From: a virus
DNA length: 43,225 nt
Strand: one strand, 5' to 3'
IMG/VR virus record: IMGVR_UViG_3300034072_001479
Location: 1 to 43,225 of that record
Part shown: one piece after another, positions 20,379 through 28,144 of the stretch
Layout of the letters: each line of letters starts with the position of its first letter
Numbering within the stretch: the stretch's first letter is position 1
The notes under the pieces: model-generated
Databases searched by the model: none
The model's input: the letters and a program-made list of their open reading frames with translations, nothing else
Told to the model about the DNA's origin: nothing
Translations under genes and position numbers: made by a program

Positions 20379-20765
20379 TTAAAATCCATAGAATGGGTCA
20401 AAAGATAGATCCATACCTTTTTTAGGTTCCTTTTCTTCAACATCAAACTCTTTAGAGTCATCTTCATACCAATCATCTCTTTCCAAAGCCTCTATCAACT
20501 CATCCCCATCTTCATCTTTGTATTCAGGCAATAATCCAACACGTTCAATTAAATGCCAAACTCGATCTTTCCAAAGGTCCAACTTAACCCCTTCAATAAT
20601 ATCATCTCCTTTCATCCCATTTTCAGTTAACTCTGAAAGATGAACTAGGAGTTGTCCACTCAAATGGTCAAAAGCCTCAACATCTATGTTATCGCTTTTA
20701 AACATTTGTTTAAGATCAAGAAATTGGTTTGTGATTGGGAATTCTGTTTTTATCATAACTTTCAT
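20379..20765 (-). CDS. Acidic hypothetical protein, 128 aa
   Basis: Helical, very acidic toward the C-terminus (EYKDEDGDELIEALERDDWY, then DDSKEFDVEEKEPKKG) and ending DLSFDPFYGF. No motif recognised; acidic phage proteins sometimes mimic DNA, untested here. First gene after promoter P11. Confidence 0.6.
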   Translation of the reverse strand: MKVMIKTEFPITNQFLDLKQMFKSDNIDVEAFDHLSGQLLVHLSELTENGMKGDDIIEGVKLDLWKDRVWHLIERVGLLPEYKDEDGDELIEALERDDWYEDDSKEFDVEEKEPKKGMDLSFDPFYGF

Positions 20766-20779
20766 TTTTAAATATAGTA

Positions 20780-20809
20780 AAATATACGAAGGCCTCTTTA
20801 AGAGGCCAA
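20780..20809 (-). promoter_or_regulatory. Promoter P11 with perfect hairpin in its spacer
   Basis: TTG then GCCTCTTAAAGAGGCCTTCG (20 bases) then TATATTTTAC; 15 bases before the start at 20765. The spacer is the inverted repeat GGCCTCT/AGAGGCC, which also forms a terminator-like stem after the secreted-protein gene at 20815. Confidence 0.85.
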
Positions 20810-20814
20810 CTTTT

Positions 20815-21864
20815 TTATCTAAGAGTTTTTATGGTAGAACCATCATCATATACTTCAATGACAACTCCCCTATAACTTTCATCTATATCCTGTCCTAACA
20901 TATTTGTTATTTTAACAAGATTTTTCTTTACTCTATTATCTATTGAGATAGGCCCATATGTTTTAGAATTTCCATCCATATCAACCTGAACTAGTTGGTA
21001 ATAGTTGATTTGGTTTGGAAAAGATTTATCCACAAAGCTGTATTGTATCTTTTCTTGGCTATTCCCTGAGGCTTCGGTTATTGAGATAGGTGTAGATTCA
21101 TCAAACACTCCATTAGAGGATCTTTTAAGCAAAAAGTGAGATGAATTGTGCTCTGAGGAAGTTTCCCATCTAATAATATTGAGGTTATCAACTGTAATCC
21201 CATTAAACATGATCAACTCAACGGGTAACCCTGATAGTTCAAAAAGTTCAATATTATCTATCCACCAATCTTCTCCATTTGCATTTGCTCTAACATATAA
21301 ATCTACCGCTAAATTAGTGTTTCCTTGCGGTATAACTAATGATATATCTGACCATCCATCACCTGTATTGGTTCTATCTCCCCCCGCTGTTGGTGTATAA
21401 ACTTGATTTACCCCATCCAATGTTTCTGAGATTACCCCATTTGTATTATAGTTCCATGTTGCATTATTGAACCCACGGATTCTCATTTCAGCCAAATATG
21501 AAAATCCTCCATCTGTTGAAACCTGAACTTCAACATAATCTCCAGTATCCATCCCACCTGATGCTGCTGCAGGATTTGATAGGCGTTGAGCTGCTAACCT
21601 AAACTTAAAAAGATGTGGTTTTGTTGGGTCTAACGGAACATTTGGTAAAACATACCAATCGTATTCGTAGGTGCTTGTTCCAAATCCAATTAATGCTGCC
21701 GATACTGTTGGAGAAACTGATATGTCTGTGTAGAATCCTGAGGAGTTATAGAGCCACCAGTCTCCAAACCAAGTAAAGTTTTCAATATAATCGTAGTAGA
21801 TAGGGGTTTGTGAATTTGAGATACTACTCAAACTCAACATTAAGGTTGTTAATAACTTTTTCAT
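20815..21864 (-). CDS. Secreted protein with T9SS-type C-terminus
   Basis: Signal peptide MKKLLTTLMLSLSSISNSQ. The body (349 residues) is a jelly-roll/beta-rich secreted protein: GMDTGDYVEVQVSTDGG, WWIDNIELFELSGLPVELIM, then a fibronectin-like segment with WETSSEHNSSHFLLKRSSNG. The end ITNMLGQDIDESYRGVVIE then VYDDGST resembles the T9SS type A sorting domain. Expected to be exported by host machinery. Expressed with the 21880 gene upstream, and ended by the hairpin in P11. Confidence 0.75.
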   Translation of the reverse strand: MKKLLTTLMLSLSSISNSQTPIYYDYIENFTWFGDWWLYNSSGFYTDISVSPTVSAALIGFGTSTYEYDWYVLPNVPLDPTKPHLFKFRLAAQRLSNPAAASGGMDTGDYVEVQVSTDGGFSYLAEMRIRGFNNATWNYNTNGVISETLDGVNQVYTPTAGGDRTNTGDGWSDISLVIPQGNTNLAVDLYVRANANGEDWWIDNIELFELSGLPVELIMFNGITVDNLNIIRWETSSEHNSSHFLLKRSSNGVFDESTPISITEASGNSQEKIQYSFVDKSFPNQINYYQLVQVDMDGNSKTYGPISIDNRVKKNLVKITNMLGQDIDESYRGVVIEVYDDGSTIKTLR

Positions 21865-21879
21865 TTGTATTTTGTTAGA

Positions 21880-22395
21880 TTAATCTCCTGTCCATCCTCC
21901 TTTTGAAGGTCTTCCTCCAGGCTGTTCATAAGGGTTTATATTGGGGTTTTCTTTAAAGCCAAAATTGGTTTTAGGATATTTGATTTTTGGGAAGGTAACT
22001 TCAACTCCATTTCTCCTCAAAATTCCCATCATTTTTTCAAGGTAAGTTTCACTTGGTCTTCCATTTAAAATAAAAGAAACTACAACATCTTTACTTTGTT
22101 GTGGTTCAAACTCCTCATCTGGGATATCATTGATTGCTAAAGCATTAGCTATAATGTCTTTTCTTGGAATTAAAGGATAAGGTGATTCATTCAATGGTAA
22201 GGAAGTATCCTTTCTAAACACTAATTTTATATTCCCATTTGTGAGTTGAATTTTTAGAGTGGGACCACCATCATCCTCTATAACCTCGGCTCTTCCACCT
22301 TTCCATAGGATTGTTTCTCCTACCTCATAGGTGTTTTCTGATAGGGCTTTTTTAAGTTCCTCTCTAATGAGTTGTTTTAGTTGTGAGTGTTTCAT
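21880..22395 (-). CDS. Phage protein with LKQLIREE N-terminus, 171 aa
   Basis: MKHSQLKQLIREELKKALSE is a start seen in many proteins of marine phages, with a following small beta domain (YEVGETILWKGGRAEVIEDD). C-terminal part is Pro/Asn/Gly-rich (NPYEQPGGRPSKGGWTGD). Function unknown; may be a structural or scaffold-associated protein. Confidence 0.6.
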   Translation of the reverse strand: MKHSQLKQLIREELKKALSENTYEVGETILWKGGRAEVIEDDGGPTLKIQLTNGNIKLVFRKDTSLPLNESPYPLIPRKDIIANALAINDIPDEEFEPQQSKDVVVSFILNGRPSETYLEKMMGILRRNGVEVTFPKIKYPKTNFGFKENPNINPYEQPGGRPSKGGWTGD

Positions 22396-22619
22396 TGCAT
22401 TCTTTTTCTAAAAAATTCTCTCAATTCAGCTTCCTCTTGGTTAGGTAAAACATAGTCATAGTCATCCATGGACAATACTCTGCCTTCACTAGACATTTCA
22501 ATAATATTATCTGCTAATGTATGAAGATCCATATCTGTTTTAGCATCCTCTCTTGCATATTCAAGTAGACGAATGAACAAAGGAACATCTAGTTTTATTA
22601 CATCTTTTGGGTTTGACAT
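22392..22619 (-). CDS. Hypothetical protein, 75 aa
   Basis: MSNPKDVIKLDVPLFIRLLE, then EDAKTDMDLHTLADNII and YVLPNQEEAELREFFRKRMQ. Helical; the layout recalls phage proteins of unknown function. A longer frame from 22664 overlaps the GIY-YIG gene; the ATG at 22619 right after the ATATTTATAATAAAA motif is chosen. Confidence 0.65.
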   Translation of the reverse strand: MSNPKDVIKLDVPLFIRLLEYAREDAKTDMDLHTLADNIIEMSSEGRVLSMDDYDYVLPNQEEAELREFFRKRMQ

Positions 22620-22621
22620 AT

Positions 22622-22636
22622 TTTTATTATAAATAT
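22622..22636 (-). promoter_or_regulatory. ATATTTATAATAAAA motif at GIY-YIG 3' border
   Basis: Exact copy of the motif, lying between the end of a GIY-YIG gene and the gene at 22392. The same GIY-YIG gene has another copy before its own start. Confidence 0.5.
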
Positions 22637-23397
22637 TAAAGTTTTTCTTTCCATATATATCCATAAGCAGTTTTTTGTTTTCCTCTGATGCATGCTCTTA
22701 TGTTGTCACTTCCTTTTTTATTAAATGATTCTTCTGCTGATGCTGCTGAGGGATATTGAGCAATGAAATTTCCTTGTTTATCGTACTGGGAGGCAGGGGT
22801 TGAGGTGGATTCAATGGATTTTTTTCTCATTTTATCTAACCAAGGTCTATTCTTTCCTATTTCTCTAAATTTTTGCTTGGATTCTTCAGTATGTATTGGA
22901 ACCCCAGTTTTGGATTTTGAAATTTTCTTTTTAGTTTCTTCTTTCATTTTATAAGGAGGCCTAGAAGGTTTTTCTTTTTCTCTTTTCAGAGTAGCCTTAC
23001 TTTTTTCTTCCCATAGGGGTTTTAATACTTTTAATCTTTTATTTTTATGTTCTTTACTTTGGGATATCCCTTTTTTAGCTTCACTCATTAGTTTTTTAGT
23101 TTGACTACTAAACAGAGAGTTTTGTTCTCCTAATTTACAATTCAATCCATCTTCTAAGGCATCATAGAACAAACCCCAATAAATTTCTCTCTCATTTAGT
23201 TTTTCAAGGGGACATATTTCAATAATTTCCCACACGTGGTTTTCTATACCATATTTTTCAAAAGATCTTTTTATTTTAGGCATACTAGCCTTATTTACTC
23301 CCCCAGATAGATACCATTTCCTCCTTCCATCTAGATTTTTACTTTGTCCTACATAAACTCTATTTGTTGGGGATGTCCATTTATATATTCCAACCAT
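22636..23397 (-). CDS. GIY-YIG homing endonuclease
   Basis: MVGIYKWTSPTNRVYVGQSK (GIY..YVG), Arg in RRKWYLS, catalytic-type Glu in LNEREIYW, Lys-rich NUMOD3 repeats (SKEHKNKR, KEETKKKI, TEESKQKF) and a C-terminal SAASAEESFNKKG..GKQKTAYGYIWK tail. Free-standing; flanked on both sides by the ATATTTATAATAAAA motif, suggesting that it was inserted beside the gene at 22392. Confidence 0.92.
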   Translation of the reverse strand: MVGIYKWTSPTNRVYVGQSKNLDGRRKWYLSGGVNKASMPKIKRSFEKYGIENHVWEIIEICPLEKLNEREIYWGLFYDALEDGLNCKLGEQNSLFSSQTKKLMSEAKKGISQSKEHKNKRLKVLKPLWEEKSKATLKREKEKPSRPPYKMKEETKKKISKSKTGVPIHTEESKQKFREIGKNRPWLDKMRKKSIESTSTPASQYDKQGNFIAQYPSAASAEESFNKKGSDNIRACIRGKQKTAYGYIWKEKL

Positions 23398-23401
23398 AAT
23401 A

Positions 23402-23416
23402 TTTTATTATAAATAT
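23402..23416 (-). promoter_or_regulatory. ATATTTATAATAAAA motif before GIY-YIG gene
   Basis: Exact copy, four bases before the GIY-YIG start at 23397 and touching the stop of the SWIM-finger gene. Confidence 0.5.
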
Positions 23417-23880
23417 TAGATTTTTCCACTCTCCATCACCCAGGAACGAACTTCTTTCAAATGCTTACAATTTCCTTTAGATCTTATAGCTCCAAAACAA
23501 TCACAAAACAGAGTACCTTTCTTTGTATATCGAACGGTATATGTACCTCCTCCACTTGAGGATTCAAATTTCCATGTTTTTGGTTCCTCAACTATCTTTT
23601 CCTCTTTTTCCTGTTGAATATGTTTTTGAGATTTTACCTCTACAATATCAGAGAATTCAGTATCGGGATGACATTCAATTCCTGATGGGAAAATGTAGGT
23701 TTTGGTGCCTAGTTTTACAATTGCTGGAGGGGTATAATCGTGTTTTTCAACTTTATATTTAAAGGGTTTTACTAAACAGTGTCTAATCCCCTCATCTTTG
23801 ATTTTGATTATTGGTTGACCACTCACAATTTCTTTATCCTCGGAATAGTCCATGTATATTCTCCAAACTTCGTAAAGCAT
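23416..23880 (-). CDS. SWIM zinc-finger-like protein
   Basis: C-terminus holds LFCDCFGAIRSKGNCKHLKE, matching the SWIM pattern CxC(x)nCxH; the preceding GGGTYTVRYTKKG strand pair is usual for this finger. The N-terminal half is a beta-type region of unknown fold. SWIM domains bind nucleic acid or proteins. Start at 23880 is 18 bases after P12; an internal ATG (23853) is possible. Confidence 0.75.
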   Translation of the reverse strand: MLYEVWRIYMDYSEDKEIVSGQPIIKIKDEGIRHCLVKPFKYKVEKHDYTPPAIVKLGTKTYIFPSGIECHPDTEFSDIVEVKSQKHIQQEKEEKIVEEPKTWKFESSSGGGTYTVRYTKKGTLFCDCFGAIRSKGNCKHLKEVRSWVMESGKI

Positions 23881-23897
23881 AACCTTCTTTTTATAAA

Positions 23898-23929
23898 CAA
23901 AATATACGAAAGGATTTTTTAAAATCCAA
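23898..23929 (-). promoter_or_regulatory. Phage promoter P12
   Basis: TTGGATTTTAAAAAATCCTTTCG then TATATTTTG: 20-base spacer that is itself an inverted repeat (GGATTTT/AAAATCC). The box is close to the Bacteroidota TAnnTTTG consensus. Confidence 0.85.
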
Positions 23930-23930
23930 G

Positions 23931-24269
23931 TTAAGATATAGTAAGTGAGTAAGCTCCTGTTCCTCTTAACCTATAGGTACTTCCTGTAACAGCCAAATCG
24001 GGGGTGAAAACAAATGAAGATACTCCGGGTTGAACCACCACAGATGCTATATAGGATGAAGTAACCAAACTCATTGAACTTGATACAACGTATGTTCCTT
24101 CAAAATTCTTAACAGACCCACTATCATAAAACCCATAATAGTTTCTGTTGGTCTCCATTGTAAAATAGGATGATACTGAAGGGTTTGTGAAGGTGAAAGT
24201 TTGAGCTCCACTCAAATCCTCACCAATAGATCCTGTCCCATATAGTTGAGAAGAGGTATATGTTGCCAT
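23931..24269 (-). CDS. Probable virion (decoration/fibre-type) protein, 112 aa
   Basis: Rich in Ser, Thr, Val and aromatic residues in a regular beta pattern: SQLYGTGSIGEDLSGAQTFT, later YYGFYDSGSVKNFEG and GVSSFVFTPDLAVTGSTYRL. No Cys, no charged clusters: typical of small phage structural proteins. Exact role is not identifiable. Confidence 0.55.
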   Translation of the reverse strand: MATYTSSQLYGTGSIGEDLSGAQTFTFTNPSVSSYFTMETNRNYYGFYDSGSVKNFEGTYVVSSSMSLVTSSYIASVVVQPGVSSFVFTPDLAVTGSTYRLRGTGAYSLTIS

Positions 24270-24575
24270 TTATTTTTTCTTTTCCTTTAAATATTCTAAT
24301 GCTTTAACCACCTCCGAACATACCTCATACATTTCATATTTCTCTAAAATGGGAAGTTGGTTGGTTAAGGTTTCCTCAAAATCTTTTCTATCAATGGTAA
24401 TATCATATATACTCCCATCCTCAATCACAGCCACACTAAAAACGTGTAAATGTCTTTTTCTACCCTTAAGGTTCTTCAAAATAGTTTCAACTAATGCTCC
24501 CGAAACTTCTCTATCTTGGTTATTGATCAAATCCTCAAATTCATCATTGTTGTTTACTGTAAGTTCCAAAGCCAT
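24270..24575 (-). CDS. Hypothetical protein, 101 aa
   Basis: MALELTVNNNDEFEDLINNQ, then strands (HLHVFSVAVIEDGSIYDITI) and a helical end LEYLKEKKK. A small mixed protein typical of phage structural regions; unrecognised. Starts one base after the stop of the small gene at 24577. Confidence 0.6.
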   Translation of the reverse strand: MALELTVNNNDEFEDLINNQDREVSGALVETILKNLKGRKRHLHVFSVAVIEDGSIYDITIDRKDFEETLTNQLPILEKYEMYEVCSEVVKALEYLKEKKK

Positions 24576-24576
24576 G

Positions 24577-24732
24577 TTAAAATAATTTTAAAAAATCAGT
24601 ATTTATTTGTTTTGATTTGAGCTTTTCATTCCTCTCATCATCTTTAAGCATCTTATCTGCTAACTTCTCTAAGTGTTTTTCTTTTTGCTTATCAAAGTCT
24701 TTAACAATCTTGGTATGCTTTTTATTTTTCAT
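24577..24732 (-). CDS. Hypothetical helical protein, 51 aa
   Basis: Read by hand: MKNKKHTKIVKDFDKQKEKH then LEKLADKMLKDDERNEKL; a single charged coiled-coil-like helix. The start lies 2 bases after an ATTATAAATAT motif and the stop one base before the next start, so it is likely translated. Confidence 0.6.
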   Translation of the reverse strand: MKNKKHTKIVKDFDKQKEKHLEKLADKMLKDDERNEKLKSKQINTDFLKLF

Positions 24733-24734
24733 CA

Positions 24735-24745
24735 ATTATAAATAT
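24735..24745 (-). promoter_or_regulatory. Partial ATATTTATAAT motif
   Basis: ATATTTATAAT only (11 of 15 bases), between the HNH-like gene and the 51-residue gene. Confidence 0.4.
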
Positions 24746-25395
24746 TATACTTTTTTACTAACTAATGAATATGGATCATCATCTTCGTTATCATAGAACC
24801 CTAGTTCACGTAACCTAGCAATGTGATATTCATCCAACTGCATTTGGTCGTTTTGAATTTTCTGAGTTGTTTGGTGAGATTCTAATTTCTCAACATCTTT
24901 TTCAGAGAATATCTGGCCATAGTATAGAAAGTAACAATTATAGCATACAAGGGAAGCATTCCCATTTCCCCAATTTGTTGATTTTCCATCTTTAAAATGC
25001 AATATCAAGGGCACTTTATTATCCAAAACTCTCCTCTCATGAAACCCACACGAGTGGCATTCCTCTTTCCACAACCCCTCAACAACCATCCTATGTTTTA
25101 GTTTTTGAGGAGAAAAATGAGATGCATCTACCCTACCCTCTATTATATCAAGTAGAGGTGGTTCTTTTCTTTTATAATTCCCACCATTGGCGGCAAACTT
25201 TGGAATACCTTTCCCAGATTGGTTCTTATGTAGTTCAAACAAGGTTTTCCCCGTCTCCTCATCCACATATCTCTTCATCCAATCTTTCAAATGCCAATAA
25301 GAACAATTCAAGTAACGTGCTGCTGCACGTACCGATTTGGTCTTCTCCATAGCATCTATAATCTGTCCTTTGGTATAATCTTTTCTTCTAGGCAT
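24745..25395 (-). CDS. HNH-like zinc-binding endonuclease with N-terminal HTH
   Basis: N-terminal helix-turn-helix (IIDAMEKTKSVRAAARYLNC) and a central zinc region: ECHSCGFHERRVLDNKVPLI, LHFKDGKSTNW, ASLVCYNCYFLYYG. The two CxxC pairs and HxxDG fit HNH/endonuclease VII-type proteins, although the first His of HNH is not obvious. It may be a homing or recombination nuclease. The HTH resembles that of terminase-small-like or NUMOD-linked proteins. Confidence 0.7.
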   Translation of the reverse strand: MPRRKDYTKGQIIDAMEKTKSVRAAARYLNCSYWHLKDWMKRYVDEETGKTLFELHKNQSGKGIPKFAANGGNYKRKEPPLLDIIEGRVDASHFSPQKLKHRMVVEGLWKEECHSCGFHERRVLDNKVPLILHFKDGKSTNWGNGNASLVCYNCYFLYYGQIFSEKDVEKLESHQTTQKIQNDQMQLDEYHIARLRELGFYDNEDDDPYSLVSKKV

Positions 25396-25398
25396 GCG

Positions 25399-25572
25399 TT
25401 ATTCATCATCCTCTACAAACTCAATATCATTCCACGTATCCTCCTTTTCCCCATAAAGTCGCGTCTGTACGCGTTTAGGTTTCATATCAGAACAATCAAC
25501 ACACACTTTGGTGTTTGGCAATGCTTTAAGTCTTAAAGGGTTAATTTCATTTTTACATTTTACACAGTTCAT
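25399..25572 (-). CDS. TraR/DksA-like C4 zinc-finger protein, 57 aa
   Basis: Read by hand: MNCVKCKNEINPLRLKALPN then TKVCVDCSD. The CxxC...RLKALP...CxxC pattern is that of the DksA/TraR C4 finger, which reaches into the RNA polymerase secondary channel. The acidic C-terminus (EFVEDDE) replaces the usual helix. It could tune host transcription, or be only a zinc ribbon. Confidence 0.7.
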   Translation of the reverse strand: MNCVKCKNEINPLRLKALPNTKVCVDCSDMKPKRVQTRLYGEKEDTWNDIEFVEDDE

Positions 25573-25597
25573 ATCATATATTTTTCCAATATGTATG

Positions 25598-25996
25598 TCA
25601 TATTTTAATTTTTTTCAAAACCCTATACAATTGTTTTGGAGTGTTTATGATGTGTTCCTTCCCATCATTTAACCTTAAGGTCAAGTTTTTTCCCTTCTCT
25701 TTTTCAGGATAGGACAACACCCACCACATTATGATTTGCGCCTTAACCTGTCCATAATATTTATATATCAGCCCCTCTATAATATGGTGTAGTGGATCCT
25801 CATATAAGGTCAAATCAATTCCTACCTCCAATAGTTGTAGAGTTCTCTCATCCAGGGTAGTTATTGCCTCCAATAGGTTACAGAAGAACTCCTCCTCTTT
25901 TCTCTCCAAGGATTTGGGGTTCTCGGTGATTTGAACTCCCTCACCCATAAAATCGGTGATGCTTTTTAAAATCTTACCTTCTTCTTTTCTCAACAT
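25598..25996 (-). CDS. Conserved phage protein, 132 aa
   Basis: MLRKEEGKILKSITDFMGEG, an acidic helical middle (LEAITTLDERTLQLLEVGID, LTLYEDPLHHII) and a C-terminal beta part (KNLTLRLNDGKEHIINTP). The frame is open from a TTG at 26020; the ATG at 25996 is preferred. It overlaps the end of the previous gene by 23 bases. Resembles a small family seen in phages of several hosts; function not known. Confidence 0.6.
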   Translation of the reverse strand: MLRKEEGKILKSITDFMGEGVQITENPKSLERKEEEFFCNLLEAITTLDERTLQLLEVGIDLTLYEDPLHHIIEGLIYKYYGQVKAQIIMWWVLSYPEKEKGKNLTLRLNDGKEHIINTPKQLYRVLKKIKI

Positions 25997-26138
25997 TAAA
26001 CAGTTTTGTAAATTCTTCAATAGTTAATTTTTTAATTTTGGCGAACATTTGTGTTGCCTCTTGGTGTGTTTGAGCCAATGTAGAGCCTATGGGCTCTTGG
26101 TTTGGGTCGTTTTTACTATAAAAAATGTAAGTTTTCAT
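25974..26138 (-). CDS. Hypothetical protein, 54 aa
   Basis: Read by hand: MKTYIFYSKNDPNQEPIGST, then AQTHQEATQMFAKIKKLTIE. Starts 11 bases after promoter P13; it is the head of the transcript going to 23931. Unrecognised. Confidence 0.6.
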   Translation of the reverse strand: MKTYIFYSKNDPNQEPIGSTLAQTHQEATQMFAKIKKLTIEEFTKLFNVEKRRR

Positions 26139-26148
26139 CTTTATGGTT

Positions 26149-26179
26149 TTAATATACGAAAGAAAGTTTGAGTTTACAA
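26149..26179 (-). promoter_or_regulatory. Phage promoter P13
   Basis: TTG, 20 bases (spacer ends TTTCTTTCG), TATATTAAAAC; 11 bases before the start at 26138. Confidence 0.8.
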
Positions 26180-26212
26180 GGGGTTTTTAATTTGAGGACT
26201 GTATATACGTAT

Positions 26213-26233
26213 TAAGGTGGGGTGGGGTGGGTT
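26213..26233 (+). other. G-rich tract, possible G-quadruplex
   Basis: Plus strand AGGTGGGGTGGGGTGGGTTA: G runs of 2, 4, 4 and 3 separated by single T, striking in an AT-rich genome. It starts in the last codon region of the glycosyltransferase gene and fills part of the spacer before promoter P13. The leftward transcript here is C-rich. Confidence 0.6.
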
Positions 26234-27296
26234 AGGAAAGTTTTATGAGATCTTTTTGATATTCTGTTAGTGAGTTTATTGTTATTTTTAAATTTCCTAA
26301 TTCAAATTCTCCTATTTCTCCACTATCTTTGATTATAGCATTTAGCTGTTGAATTATTTGAAAATCTTGTTGTGAGAATTTGTTTCCATCTATCTCTACT
26401 ATTATATCCTTCCCCTCATTAAACCATGGTTCTAGAGCTTGTTTTAGTTGAGGGTTTGGGTTAACTAACTTATAGGTTTTTTTATAAACAGGTGATACAA
26501 TGGGTTTCATCATATTAGTATGTTGAACATTTGTACCCCATTTTTTAATGAAAGCAATAGTTGATTTATCCATATCTTCCTTCCATTTTTTATGTCTTTG
26601 CTCATCTCCATCAAATGAACCTGCTCCTCTACCCGTAAAATGATAAACAAACCCACTCCATGTTTGGACAAATCCAAACCCAGCTAAATCCATCCTATTA
26701 AAAATATCAGAATCTTCTCTACAAGAGTGAAGGATTGGATCATGTCCACCTAGTATTTCCAAATATTCTTTTTTGTACATCATCCAAGGTGCAAATATAC
26801 CTTCTGTGGTTGGGATTGTTGGGTTATATTCTTTAACATATTTGTTAAATTCATCCTCTTTAAATTCTTCAGGGTACACCCCAAAATCTTCTAATATTTT
26901 TTCTCCGTTATTTGGATGTAAAGGTGGTTCAATACGAGTTGCACATACTACTGTTTTTTCTTTCAAGTGTTTATACAACTCATAATCAGCATTTGGGGCC
27001 AAAATCATATCAGCATGGAATATCATGAATATGTCTGTGGTTGAATGTTCAATACAATAGTCATATGCTTTTCCAATTCCAAATAAACTTTTACCCAAAT
27101 TTGGATTTACAAAGTACTTTAAATTATATTCATCTTTTACTTGTTCTAACCACTCTACCGTCCCATCTTCATCAGAATCAACGAATATTATAATTTCATG
27201 GTCTTTTCGGGATGCATTTTCTCTAATTGAGGGGATACAAGTTTTAAGGTATCTTAAGTTTGATTTACTTGGGATGCAAAAGGTTATTTGTTTCAT
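26232..27296 (-). CDS. Family 2 glycosyltransferase with C-terminal extension
   Basis: GT-A domain: MKQITFCIPSKSNLRYLKTC, FVDSDEDGTVEWL (nucleotide site) and the DxD-like FHADMI about residue 96; DPILHSCREDSDIFNR then FVYHFTGRGAG are acceptor/metal motifs of the family. Residues 265-354 are an added domain (DIIVEIDGNKFSQQDFQIIQ). It adds a sugar to a glycan, lipid or virion protein. Last gene of the surface-sugar operon, overlapping its upstream neighbour by 4 bases. Confidence 0.85.
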   Translation of the reverse strand: MKQITFCIPSKSNLRYLKTCIPSIRENASRKDHEIIIFVDSDEDGTVEWLEQVKDEYNLKYFVNPNLGKSLFGIGKAYDYCIEHSTTDIFMIFHADMILAPNADYELYKHLKEKTVVCATRIEPPLHPNNGEKILEDFGVYPEEFKEDEFNKYVKEYNPTIPTTEGIFAPWMMYKKEYLEILGGHDPILHSCREDSDIFNRMDLAGFGFVQTWSGFVYHFTGRGAGSFDGDEQRHKKWKEDMDKSTIAFIKKWGTNVQHTNMMKPIVSPVYKKTYKLVNPNPQLKQALEPWFNEGKDIIVEIDGNKFSQQDFQIIQQLNAIIKDSGEIGEFELGNLKITINSLTEYQKDLIKLS

Positions 27297-28144
27297 AATG
27301 ATTGGAGGGCTAAATTAAATATATGTTTAGTATCATTATTAATTTGAGTTAATTTTTCAGAATTATATTTAATATAATTTACATAAATGGGATTATTTAA
27401 ATATTTTCTATTTTCTTGTATAGTGATACCCTTCATAATATATTGGGTAGCATTTAATTTTTTGGATGATTCTGCTATAAATGTATCTTCTAATCCATAC
27501 CCTTTAACATCTGATGGGAATTGAATTTGGGATATTAATTTAGAACTTATAGTAGTAAACCAACCACCTGCAAACTTTATATTTTTATTTTGAATTAATT
27601 CAACTTCTTGATTGATTGCTTTTACTATAAAAGGATCAACTGCATTTACATCAGTCCCATCGTAAGGTAAATAACTTAAAGAATCCCATGATTGGTCCCA
27701 AAATTTATAAACTTGTGGGGATATAATGTATAAATCTTCTTTTACATGTTCAAGCGTTTCTTGTAAATAATAAAAAATATAATCATTAAATATTACATCT
27801 AGATCTAATAAAATAAATCCATCATATTGATCTGTTAATGTTTGTAAGTATACTCTTTGATCAACAATACCCCAATATTTGTCTGTGTGATTTATTTCAA
27901 TTTTATTTTCATTAGTCCAATCAAATTTAGTTAGTATATGATTAAATTTATCTAAAATAAAATCTTTAGAAAGAATACTTTTATCCCAATCAATAATTTC
28001 AGTGTTAAGATTTAAAACAATATGAGTATCTATCAACATGTTATCTGAGGTATATTTAGATGCTACTTTTAATTGGGAAGCAATATTATCAAAATCATCT
28101 ATTTCTCTAGGGAATATATGGAGTAAAAGAAGAAATTTTTTCAT
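27293..28144 (-). CDS. Glycosyltransferase-like protein
   Basis: Carries GFILLDLDVIFNDYI (DLD at about residue 112, a metal-binding DxD), then GGWFTTISSKLI and YGLEDTFIAESS, the order of motifs seen in GT-A transferases. N-terminal MKKFLLLLHIFPREIDD is a buried strand rather than a signal. Low GC compared with neighbours. The family is not certain; the operon and the DxD support transferase activity. Confidence 0.65.
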   Translation of the reverse strand: MKKFLLLLHIFPREIDDFDNIASQLKVASKYTSDNMLIDTHIVLNLNTEIIDWDKSILSKDFILDKFNHILTKFDWTNENKIEINHTDKYWGIVDQRVYLQTLTDQYDGFILLDLDVIFNDYIFYYLQETLEHVKEDLYIISPQVYKFWDQSWDSLSYLPYDGTDVNAVDPFIVKAINQEVELIQNKNIKFAGGWFTTISSKLISQIQFPSDVKGYGLEDTFIAESSKKLNATQYIMKGITIQENRKYLNNPIYVNYIKYNSEKLTQINNDTKHIFNLALQSL

